Shown piece after piece: positions 37,647 through 49,600 of a DNA stretch of 64,000 bases. Within the stretch, counting starts at the first letter, position 1, and each line of letters opens with the position of its first letter. Made by a program: the position numbers and the translations under genes. The notes under the pieces were generated by a model, which was given only the letters and a program-made list of their open reading frames with translations, made no database searches and was not told where the DNA came from. This DNA is from Lepidodermella squamata (lineage: Eukaryota > Gastrotricha): contig JBLDXI010000042.1 in the NCBI GenBank assembly GCA_047495785.1, forward strand, positions 4,092,001-4,156,000. Reading direction: 5' to 3'.

Positions 37647-40600
37647 ATGGCAAAAACTCCCAATTCAACAGCGAAGCAATATGCTTTCGGCGGCTTATCG
37701 TCGATGGTTGCCGAGTTTTCAGTATTCCCTATCGACACTTCGAAAACCCGGCTTCAAATTCAGGGCCAAACCGGGTGTAAAACCCTGGCCAGTCGGACAA
37801 AATACAACGGAATGTTTCATACTATGGTAACAATCGCGAAAGAAGAGGGTGTTTCAAAATTATACGGCGGCATATCGCCCGCGTTATTCCGGCAAGCGAC
37901 CTATGGCAGTATTCGAATTGGCATGTATTACCAGTTGAAGGCAATTTTCACATCGGCTGATCATGGCCGGGAGTCTTTTGTGAAAAATATCGCCGCAGGG
38001 TGTCTAGCCGGGTCTGCTGCGTCTGCAATCTGCAACCCGACTGATGTTTTGAAGGTTCGACTGCAAGCTCGGACTTCGAGTGCTTCGCTAGAAGCGCTGT
38101 CTTTGCCGCGGTGTTTCGCGCTAGTCTTTCGAGAGGAGGGCGTCAAAGGCATGTGGCGAGGGGTTCTGCCGAATGCTGGTCGAGCCGCCATAGTCGCTGG
38201 GGTGGAACTGCCGGTGTACGATTTGACGAAGAAGCTGCTATTATCTCCCCATATCGGCTTGTCAGATGGCAAAAGTGAGTTTATAAAAGTGAAATTTATA
38301 TAAAATGTATGATTATTATTTTCAACCTAAAATGACCACTTTTGACAAGTTAGCTTTGTCATACTTTCTTCCGTCCTAGGTTAAAGTTTGCTCGTAAAGT
38401 GTGTTTTGAGCCTCGTTGTAGGTACCTACAATCTCATATTATTTCTATAATACCGTCGATTTAAACAACAACTGCGCTTGATATTTTTGTTCTTTGCGCT
38501 CGGTTTTCAATATTAAGAAGAACCATGATACTGCTGAGATATCGCGGATTCTCTCACGCCAAAGTCTCACACAACCGTCAAGTGAACGCGTGAATTTGAA
38601 AGCAAATGCTGGCCTGGTTTGGCATTGAAAAATAATTTGTTATTTGAGCAGCTGAAAATTGTTTAGCGCTCTCCATCAGCCGGGAATTTCCCACCACACA
38701 GGACGAACTAGCGCCGATCATCCCACTCAATTAAGCATTCTCAGCCGTTCCGCGTAGAGTTGACATCAGCGCAGGGCACGACAGATAAAAGCTGAGACAA
38801 TATTGATAGTTCTTTAACCATCTACGGCCGAGCAGCTGCCGGTCCTGCTTGACGATAATTCCACCTTTTTATTTAATTCAGCATTCGCACGCTACAAAGT
38901 GTTGCCGTGAAATGCGTCGCTGGCGTGTAGCGATGATAACTTGAAAGTGTCAACCACCAATTCAATTACGAATAATGCTGATTATAATATTATAAGAATC
39001 GGAATTGTTTTCGCTTACCGGTAACAAACGTGCAAAATGTCAGAGCGTGTCATTTTCTAATGAATGATTTGTTGAATCGTGACTTCACCATTTCTCAAAG
39101 TGAAGAACAGACATTATTCATAAATTTGGTAATTTATTTGGAATTTTGGATTAATTTTTGAATTCTTTATATTTTTGAATTTCGATAATTCTTTAATTCT
39201 GTCTAAAATAATTGGAAATTAGGATAAAAAAGCTTCATAATCGTAGAAACCCTCCAGTCTCAGCATCAGTTTCGATATTCGAGGAAACTCATACCTGGCT
39301 ATATCAATTTGCAGTTTTTTAACTCGGTTTTGAATTTTGATGTTGAGTTCTCCGCGCACGATTCGGCCATCGCCACTTTGTTGGATGCTGAATCTCGTTC
39401 CAATTCTTATTTTGCAAATCACTGATATAGAAGAAATACTAGTGTAATAATATCATGCTTAGCTCAATTCCGGGCCCCCTTAGTTTCGCTTTTGCGAGCC
39501 CCGAGTCGCAATTTTCAACTTGGGGTTTATTGATGCGCATTGTACGCACCCAGGCTGGCCTATTCTCGGGCTATCCAACGGTACCTCACTCGCGGGGTCT
39601 TTACCGTTATCATCTTTTCATTGATTTTTGGTAGACCAAAATCACTCCATTTTGGCGCATCAAAATGACCCCACCGTGTAAGGTCAACCCAGTTGGCGGT
39701 ACTATGAAAAACGATTATTTATATGCAGTGGAAATCGTGTAGTTTATTGTTCTTACATCCTCAAAATTTGTGGTTTCAGTCTGGTATTTTAAGCGGATAT
39801 TCTGAACCCATCACCTTATTATTGAATATTATTGAATCGGGCAAATGCGAGCAAAATTAATTGCGGGTAGGCTTATCAGCTTCAGCTACGTAGCACGTGC
39901 ACAAGCCGTAGCCGGTGCCTTCCTCCAAGGAGTGGAATTCAACCATAGGCAAATTCTTGGCCTGGCAGACGACCTTGCAGAACCGCTCGCCGCCTGTTAC
40001 GTTCTCTTCATGGTACAATTCGGGGTTGTAGTTGTAGCAGGAGCACATCTCGAGGAATTCGTGGTATTTAGACCAATACTTGGGATAATTCAAAGAGTGC
40101 ATAATTTCCCCGCATTTCGGTTCGCATTCGTCGGCATTCGTGGCGTCGATGAGTTCCTGGAAACTGTTACTGGGAGTCACGATGGTGGCAGCGGCACAGG
40201 CAACGGCCATGGCGAAGCAAATCAGACGAGCAGCCATTGTGGGGATTTGAATGATAAGATCGAATTTTATGAAAGTGTAGTTTTCTGAGAAACTTCGGAA
40301 TTATTTATAACCATGCCATGAAAAAAACAAGTCGTGGGTGGTTAAAGAAGTATCAATATTGTCTCAGCCCTCTATCGTGCCCTGGGCTGGTGTTAACTCT
40401 ACACGAAACGGCTGATAACACTTCACTGGGTGGGTTGATCGGCGCATTTCGACTAGTGCGATTTTCTATGCTAGCACGGTAAAAACATGAGTTCAGCTGC
40501 TCGACTAGTAAATTCTTTTTTTTATCTTATGAGCCACGTGATGCTTTCCAGGTCAAAATTTTTTCAAATAAATGAACATTGCATGAAATTTGTGAGATCG

Positions 40601-43600
40601 GCAGCACTCTTCGATTTTTGCAAGACTTTTTGTCTCCGACTTCACAAAAGGTGACCATAATATGGCAGTTAGGAGTTCGTACAATGATTGCAAAATAAGT
40701 TTCGAAAGCTATTACCAACGCTTGAAATTTTTCGAATCTGGAGAGGTAATAGTAGCCATATTGGGGCCTTCAGTGAATTTCCAGAAATGTGTACCAAGTT
40801 TTTCTACTTCAACCTTTTTCGTTTCGCAAAATCATACACAAGTGATTATGTACAAAATTGTTAAATTTTACCATATTGATCATTGGCTTTGGGTTGGGAG
40901 ATAGTTGTTGCTTTTTGAAATTGATGAGGTTCCAACAATGTATCCTTAAATGTACCTTGAATCCATATTTTGATCTTATTCGGTATCCCGACGAATTCGG
41001 ATTCGTAAAAACTGTGCTGATGATCGATGAATTAGCTGGCATAATTGCACTTATAATTATTAGGCTAATTATACTAGTCCAAAATCGGACCCCGGCGTAC
41101 TTCCAATATGTTCAACTGCGACGTGACAAAGATAAGTTGAATTTGCAGTAAATTAATAATTAATTCACTGACTCCTATCCGGTTTTTGACTGCATCCTGT
41201 GACTCGAAATATTTCCATCATTGAACGTACTTCAGGTTGTTCGTTTTTCCATACATGGTCCCATTTAAAGTATGGAATCCTTTTTTGGCCTTCCGAACCT
41301 TGAAACCTGTTATACCACGAATTGATTTCGAAATTGGATCTAAGAGTGTACCTAAAATTTATAGTATGCTAAAGAAGCAATTGAATATGATGAATAGCAA
41401 GATATATTGCGATCCTGGATCCTCTGCCGCCAAAGTCTTGCATTCATCGGCGAGTCCAATTGAAAGTTCATCTTAAAAAGTGATGCAAGCTGAAAACGAA
41501 TTCTGACCTCGCGAAAAATCGCTATCGTTTCGCATTGAAAACTTAGTTTATTTGAGCAGCTGAATATTGTTTAGTGCGCTCAACCGGGATCGGCAATCAC
41601 ACCAGACGATAGCACCGATCATCCCACTCACTCGAATATTCATAGCTGTTCCGCCTACAGTTGATATCAGTCCAGGCCCGTCTTAACCGAAAGCTGAGAC
41701 AATATTGATACTTCCTTAACCACCCACGACTTGTTTTTTCATTGCGTGGCAAGGGTATAAATAGTTTCGAATTTTTACAGAGGTTCCACCTGCATCAATT
41801 TTGATCTTATCGTTCAAATACTTATCATGGCTGCTCGTCTGATTTGCTTCTCCATGGCCGTCGCCTGTGCTGCTGCCACCATCGGGGCTCCCACTAACAG
41901 TTTCCACGAAAGCGTCAACGCCACGAATGCCGACGAATGCGAAACGAGATGCGCGGAAACTATGCAGTCTTTGAATTATCCCAAGTATTGGTCTAAATAC
42001 CACGAATTCCTCGAGATGTGCTCCTGCACCAACTACAACCCCGAATTGTACCATGAAGAGAACGTCATGAGCGGCGAGCAGGGCTGCAAGGACATCTGCA
42101 AGGCCAAGAATTTGCCAATGGTTGAATTCCACTCATTGGAGGAAGGCACCGGCTACGGCTTGTGCGCGTGCCACGTTGCTGAAGCCGATAAGCCTGTCTC
42201 CGCTGAAGCTACCATCGAGGCTCCCACTAACAGTTTCCAGAAACTCATCGACGCCACGAATGCCGACGAATGCGAACCGAAATGTGGGGAAATTATGCAC
42301 TCTTTGAATTATCCCAAGTATTGGTCTAAATACCACGAATTCCTCGAGATGTGCTCCTGCTACAACTACAACCCCGAATTGTACCATGAAGAGAACGTCA
42401 ACAGCGGCGAGCAGGGCTGCAAGGACATCTGCAAGGCCAAGAATTTGCCAATGGTTGAATTCCACTCATTGGAGGAAGGCACCGGCTACGGCTTGTGCGC
42501 TTGCCACGTTGCTGAAGCTGATAAGCCTGTCCGCAATTAATTTTGCTCGCATTCGCACGGTTCAATAATATTCAATAATAAGGTGATGGGTTCAGAATGC
42601 TAGATGCTAGCTTAATATACTAGACTGTAACCACAAATTTTGAGGATGTAAGGACAATAAACTACACTGCATATCAGCTATCGTTTTTTATAGTACCGTC
42701 AACTGGGGTCACTTTACACCATGGGGTCACTTTGCCGTGCCAAAATGGTGTGATTTTGGTCTACCAACTATCAAAGATGATAATGGTTAATGGTAAAGGC
42801 CCCGTGAGTGTGATACCCGGGGATAGGCCAAGTAAATGCCAACCTGCGCATCAATACAATCCATCCGGGCTGACGGCGTGCGTTAAAAACGAGTTCCACC
42901 GCGCGCAACTGAGAGCTAGGATCCCAGGGAACTCATTGGCACCTTGAATTCGGTAATTCAGTGAAAGTGGAGTCCGATTTTCGAGCCTGAAATAAGCATA
43001 TAAGTACCACGAAATCCTTTTTCCACATCATTTCATACCACATCACATGCATAGCGACTGTAAGTAGTTGGAACAGTAGTAAGTATATGCATTATGAATC
43101 CCAGCTGCATATATCCTGACTAATCTGCAAAAATATGACCGAGTTTATCAATAATTTGCTCTTTGCGCAGGTGATTTTTATAGGGCAAAGCGCGAATTCA
43201 AACATTCAAACTAGGCAAATCAGCACCTATCATGCCACCAATGTAAATAGTAAATATTCTCATCTTTGAAGCACTAACGCAGGTTGCTAGATGAAAGCTG
43301 AGACAATATTGATAGTTGATTAACCACCTACGGCTTGTTTTTTCATCGCTCGGTGAGGGTATAAATAATTTCAAAAAATGACTCCGAAGTCCAGGCCACA
43401 CTGCAGAAGGACATAGACGAAGTTGTAAAATGGCTGGGCAGCAACTCACTGAAAGTAAACGGGAAAAAATCCCAATTGATGATTATCTCTTACAGTTCAT
43501 CAGAACCAAAAATTGAAATCAAAATCGATGGCAAGAAAATCGATCAGACAAACTCGATGACATTGCTGGGCGTCATTTTAGATAACAAACTAATTTTCAA

Positions 43601-46600
43601 TGACCATGTCGAAAAGGCATGTGCTAAGGCGAGAAAAGGGCTTTTCGCACTGAAATTAGCAGCGCAAAATGGCTTAAACCGAAATTGTCTCAAAGCCATG
43701 GCAAATGGGCTCATCTTTTCGCATCTGCATTACTGCGACACAGTTGTCGGTGAGGCATGTGATACGTCTTTGCAAAGAATGCAAAGCCTTCAAGATAGGG
43801 CTGTCCGTATAATCATGAACGCCCCAGATCATGCCGACGCTAAGACCTTACGAAAAGAATTGGGATGGCTAGACCTAAAGGGCAAACGAGGCGTTCATTT
43901 AGCCACCTTAATGTATCGCTGTTTGGTCGACCAAGCCCCCAAGTCCGTACAATCTATTTTTTCAGCAAATCAGGCCATTCGGCAAACACGTGGTGCCCGA
44001 CTGACATTCAAAATTCCCAACATGCGGCTGAAAACGGGTCAGATTAGCCTCGCTTATCGGGGTCCTACTTTTTTTAACAAACTTCCTTTGTACATACATT
44101 GTCCTTACCATCGTCCTATTGATATTCTTGCTTATACTGAATTACCTCCGGCTTGTACTTGTGGATTTAATGCTTGCCACAGCGCGAACGCGTGCCGTCA
44201 AATTGTTTATAAACACCTGATTTCAATAACGGATGAACGTGTATATAGCAAGCTGCTGTCGATCTCAAATAATTGTTAATTTTTTGTACATCTACTTGAC
44301 TCTTGAATTCTGAACAGGACCGAATAATCATGACTTGTTGCTACCTTTTTTCTCATTGACAATTTTTTATAACCGAGCTCTCAACTGTGGGATAAATGCT
44401 CTTAAATAAATAAATAAATAAATAAAATTTCGAAATTTCTCATAAAATTACACTCACATCAATTTCCATCTTATCGTTCAAATCCCCGCGATGGCTGCTC
44501 GTCTGGTTTTCTTCTGCATGGATGTTGCCTGTGCTGCTGCTATCATTGTGAATGGCGATAACGGTCCTATCCTTTCTCATAAATAGCTAAGCGAATATTT
44601 CATGGCGAATGAACGATAGCTTCTCGTTTCCTTCAACCTCTTTATAGCCGAAATTGCAGCCCTAGGAAATACGCGGGAAATTTATTAGAAAGCAAAATAA
44701 TGTGCGATCTAATAGCCCGTTTCAGCTCCGATTATTTGCTGTTATCGGACGATCTCGGTCGTATTCGAGCAATCTCTTGGGATGGGGTTAATCACCTCGT
44801 TTTCATCAGTATCTATTTTGTCTCACTAAAATCATCATTCTCACTCAAGGGCCTGGTCTGATGTTGAGACAAAGCAACAGTTTGACGAAGGTTCATGAAA
44901 ATAAAATTGCTGGTATTGTGTGACGTAAAATTGCGTCAAAGTCATGGTTTGTTTGATGTTTCAAATTGAAAAATCCCTCCGATGCTCCCCCGATGATATA
45001 ACCCGAAAAAAGTCGGGTGATGTTGAGCTACGGCAATTGACGTGCATCTGGGTATCAGGCTGTTCCGTGATTTTCGTGGGAATTATTTTTCAGTGCGGTG
45101 ATACCAACTTTTGCGAGACATTTGCGCAATAGCACTCGATGCCACATGAGCTCAAAATGAGAGAGGAAATTGCCAGCCTTCACCGGGCGATTTATTTTGC
45201 TTCAATTAACCCACAACCTATTACTGAATTGGGCGCATGCTCATTAAATTAACCGCGGGCGGGCCTGTCAGCTTCATCGGCGAAGCACTCGCACCTGCCG
45301 ATGAGGCTGCCCTCACCCCAGGCGACGTAATCAGCCGGCAGCTGCTTTGCCTCGCAGATTTCATTGCACTCCTGCTCGCCGTTGTTGACGATCTGTTGAT
45401 GGTACTTATCGGGGTGGTAGTTGAAGCAGGCGCAGATCTGGACGGGGCTGAAGAATTTCGAAAACTTGTAGATGGAGCCCTCGTGGTTGCATTTTTCGTC
45501 GCATTCTTCGGCGCTTTTGACGCCCCAGTAGTTATACGGACCGGAAAGTTTTCCGTTGTTCTGATCGAAGTATTCCATCTGCTGTTCGAAATCCTCCAAG
45601 AAGGCTCCGTTATCGCCATCAACGATGATGGCGGCGGCGCAGGCGACAGCCATGGAGAAGCAAATGAGACGAGCGGCCATGATACGAGAAATTTTATACT
45701 GAAATGATGTTAGAATATGAATGAATTTTCCGCAAATCCGCCTTAATTTATACCCGTCTCATCCACCCACTGGTTTTGGCTCTGTGAGATCCTCCGCAAG
45801 GAGCAGCTAATAAAACATTTCAGTTATTTCAGCTTTCAGTTGGTGGTTTCGAAGTACCTTGTGCTTCAGGAAATCTGAGCGAGAAATAACATGTCGCATG
45901 ATATTTTCCGCTCAGATTTTTTTATTTCGCCTGTATTCGTCGTTTAAATGCTGCGGGTTACGGAGCAGCTAGCAACTAGTAAAATATTAAGCCGTTTCGT
46001 TTCATAGAGTGCCACGCCAACGAGTTCCATCCGATAATATAACCCCGAAAAAATTGTTCCGTATAAAGTGTTATTACATGCATTAATTATATATATCTTT
46101 GTAATGTATATACTGTATCTATTAATCTCGGCTTGATCTTAGAATTTGTTGTTTTAGCAGAAATACCGAAATTCAAGCGGAATCAAAATTAAAGAATGAA
46201 TTTGAGTCCAGTAACATTGTCGCGTGTGATCTTGAACCTTCTCGGACTACCGCGAGATTTAATTGCCGACGTTTCGGTTGTTTACTCGCAACCTTATTCA
46301 GGACATATAAGCTGATGCCCGAAAAAGTTAGAGAATGTCTTATCGAAATTAAAGAACAGAATTAAGGAAGATGATTATACAGTCTCGAAATCCCTAAAAA
46401 ACCAAAAACAGAAGATATACAGAATTAGTTGGCATTCAGTATACAGGCAACCACAGATTACAGACGCCCAACAATTATTGTCGCTGGTGTCCAATATTTG
46501 ATGAAATGAGGTGGTTTACCTCTGATATGAAAATCTGAATTTCGCATAACACAATCGGGTATTTAGTTGATTGGCCCCAAAATATAGCTTCATAGTTTCG

Positions 46601-49600
46601 CAATCTTTGGGGCACATCGTGGATCGGGACGTGACGCCCGTGATCTAACACCAGTATAGACCAGTATAAACAAAGTATACTAGCCGTAGAGAAGGTTCGC
46701 AAAAGTGCGTAAAAACACAGAAAAATCAAGCCTTGTGTACCATGAAATCGCTAAAGTTACCTTAATTCATTTTCTGACTTGTGAAACTTTTGCCTTTCTA
46801 CAACGGTTCCGGAATACTGACAACACGGCGCCTAGTCAGCCGGATATTTTGAATAGCGTGAACTTAGAGAACGAAGTTAGACGAATAGACTGCCCAAATG
46901 CCATCGAGCCGATATAGCTATCCGTTCTCTATCAGCGTGAACCATTTAAAATTATGGACTGGTTTAATCTAAAAAGTCTAACTGAGCTCCTACAAAAGGT
47001 TTTGTTTGCTCTTATTATTTATTACTGTGTAATTATCATCATCAAGCGAGTTAAACCCCTCAAACATTGACAACTGAACCCAGTTTAATGGTCGTGGTGA
47101 TCCTCGTCTTCATCGTTGTTCTCATCCTCGGGGAACTCGGGGAACTCGGGGACGTCGGGGTAAATGGGCCTGTCCTTCTCGTCGGCGAAGCACTCGCAAA
47201 GGCCGTAGCCGTACTCTCCTTGGGCGAAGTGGGCGGGCAGGTGCTTTTCATCGCATTTAGCCTTGCACTGCTCCTCGCTCTCGGTGTAATCGGCGTTGTA
47301 CTTGTCAGGGTGGTAGTGGTAGCACGTGCAGTACTGGATGGGGCCGAAGTAGCGAGACCAGTTGAAGTTGGACGACGTCTGCTTGCACTCCTTTTCGCAT
47401 TCCTCAGCGCTCTTGACTTCGTTGATGCCGCCGGTAGCGAACAGCATGTCGATGTGCTGGTCGAAGTAGTCGCCGTGCTTTTCCTCGGGCAGGAGGGGGC
47501 CGTTGTCGCCACCTTCAAGGATGACGGCAGCAGCACAGGCGATGGCCATGGTGAAGCAAATGAGACGAGCAGCCATTTTAGTTGATAATATTAGTCGAGT
47601 ATGGGATTTTCCGGCAAATCCGCCTTAATTTATACTCGAGCAGCCCCCATCTCTGATTCAGGCAGTGCGAATTCCCCCGCTAATGAATGTCTGAGAAAAC
47701 AAAGATTGTTTTTTCAGCTTGAAGTTGCCGATGACAAAGTACATCTAGGTTTGTCATCTTAAGTTTGTTATTTGCATAGGGTTTCTAACTTGTTCGTTAC
47801 TGTGATGTCGCGAATTAGTGATCAGGTGATCAAATATTAAACGTTTTCCTATCGTAATCTATTCATCATCGTCCGTATTATCCTTTGGTAAGTAAGTACT
47901 TGATATATGAGATGCCGAGCTCTCTTACGGTGACTAATACCCTTGGGTATTTTTCGTCCATTTTATTCAATTTTTATCTATTTAGTAAGAAAAGGGTCGT
48001 ATTATTCATAATTAAATAAGTACGCATTTTTTTCGTACTTCAACGGTTACGTAATTTTTCGACCATAATATTATGCTTCTCGAACTACTAAGTTGAAATC
48101 ATATCTGATATTGAAGGCTGAGATAGCTTGCCATTGTCAAATTTACTGGCAGAATCAGGAGTCGTTTTCCATTTTCATAAATTTCGATGTAAGGTCCGGG
48201 ACCTGTTAGGTTTTTTTTAGCTTTCCAACCTTAATTTCATGTTTTTGCTGGCTAATTTGACGAAGCCACGTTTCTCAGCCTTGTAGATGAGATATTATTG
48301 TTACTTCCTTTTTTCTTTCATTCTCAGTTCGAAAAGCAGAATATTATTGTCAAAAAAATTCGAATATTACGTAACAGGAAAGCTGCTCAATTACGAATAT
48401 TCACGCTTTAAGAAAAATTCACGGATTTTCTGCTATTTAAACAATCTGAAATCTACTTCGCTCACCGGTCACTGATTTCTCGCACCGAAAATACGAGTTG
48501 GCCGCGCGCCAAAAAGCGGCTTTTTACTAAATACATTTGAAGATAACATAAACTACACTAAAGTACACTACACCGCAGGCTGCACCTTTAGGAACCTTTA
48601 GATCTGCAGTCTAACCCTGAGCCATTTTGGCTTGATGACAGTTGGGCAGTCTATTCGTCTTACTTGTTGATATGATCGGGTATAAATTAAGAAAGTTCGG
48701 AGCAACCAGTCGAACGTAGAATCTTCCGATCCTCAGTCAAACACTTTTTCCATTACTCCACAATCCCGCCTTTTAAGTGGAAGCTGAGAATCCGCATCAC
48801 AACAATCATCTCTTGGAAAGAGCAGTCGCAGGAAAAATTAATATCGTGTGTATCGCGTGCTTATTTTAAAGCAACCTCCCGACCAATCAGAAAATTGCTG
48901 ATTCTACTAAGCTATTTTTAAATTGAACAAAGCTGTTAGCTGTTGGACGAAGTTCCCTTAATATTTGGCATTTTTTTCAAGTTTCCAAACTTTCTATAGC
49001 GGTTCCAGAATCAGACCTCCAGAAATTAATACGCTTAGCCAGCTGGAACTGTTGGAAATCAACAATTTGCCATTGAATTGGAAATTATGGTTATAGGCTG
49101 ATTTAATTGAACTCCTTGCGGTTTGCTCTTATAGTTTATTATTGCTGTGTCATTCTCATCGTAAAGCAAGTTAAACCACTCAGGCAGTAACAACTGGGCC
49201 CAGCTTATTACTCATGTTGATCGCCATCCTCAACACTGATTTCATCGGAGGAATACTCATCGGGAACGGGCCGGTCCTTCTCGTCGGCGAAGCACTCGCA
49301 GAGGCCGAAGTCGTACTCTCCGGGGACAAAGTGCGCGGGTAGGTGCTTCCCGTCGCAGATGGCCCTGCACTGCTCCTCGTTCTCGGGGTAGTCAATAGTG
49401 TACTTGTCAGGGTGGTAGTTGTAACACATGCAGTACTGCATGGGGCCGAAGTAGCGAACCCAATTGTAGTTGGGCGACGCCTCTTTGCACGCCTTTTCGC
49501 ATTCCGCAGCGCTGTTCGTGTTCATGACATCGACAACGCCGTCGAACAGCATGTCGATGTGCTTATCCATGTATTGTATTTGCTCTTCCTCGGGCAGAAG

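Larger units (their letters stand above)
39500..42870. repeat. Large imperfect inverted duplication
   Basis: The left arm, about 39500-40470, contains the minus-strand C8 gene with its 3' and 5' flanks. The right arm, about 41590-42870, contains the plus-strand two-domain C8 gene. Matching pieces include the 3' flank words (TGTAGTTTATTGT and reverse), the coding region, the TATA box and the upstream 18-mer. The centre, about 40470-41590, is unique. Confidence 0.6.

Noticed and set aside
37647-38303. Reading exon 1 of the carrier as a complete short protein
   Set aside because: The third carrier repeat is missing, and a GTGAGT donor with matching phase leads to the exon at 50634.
41716-42465. 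Minus-strand frames opposite C8 member 2 that repeat in both halves
   Set aside because: Antisense shadows duplicated along with the internal repeat.
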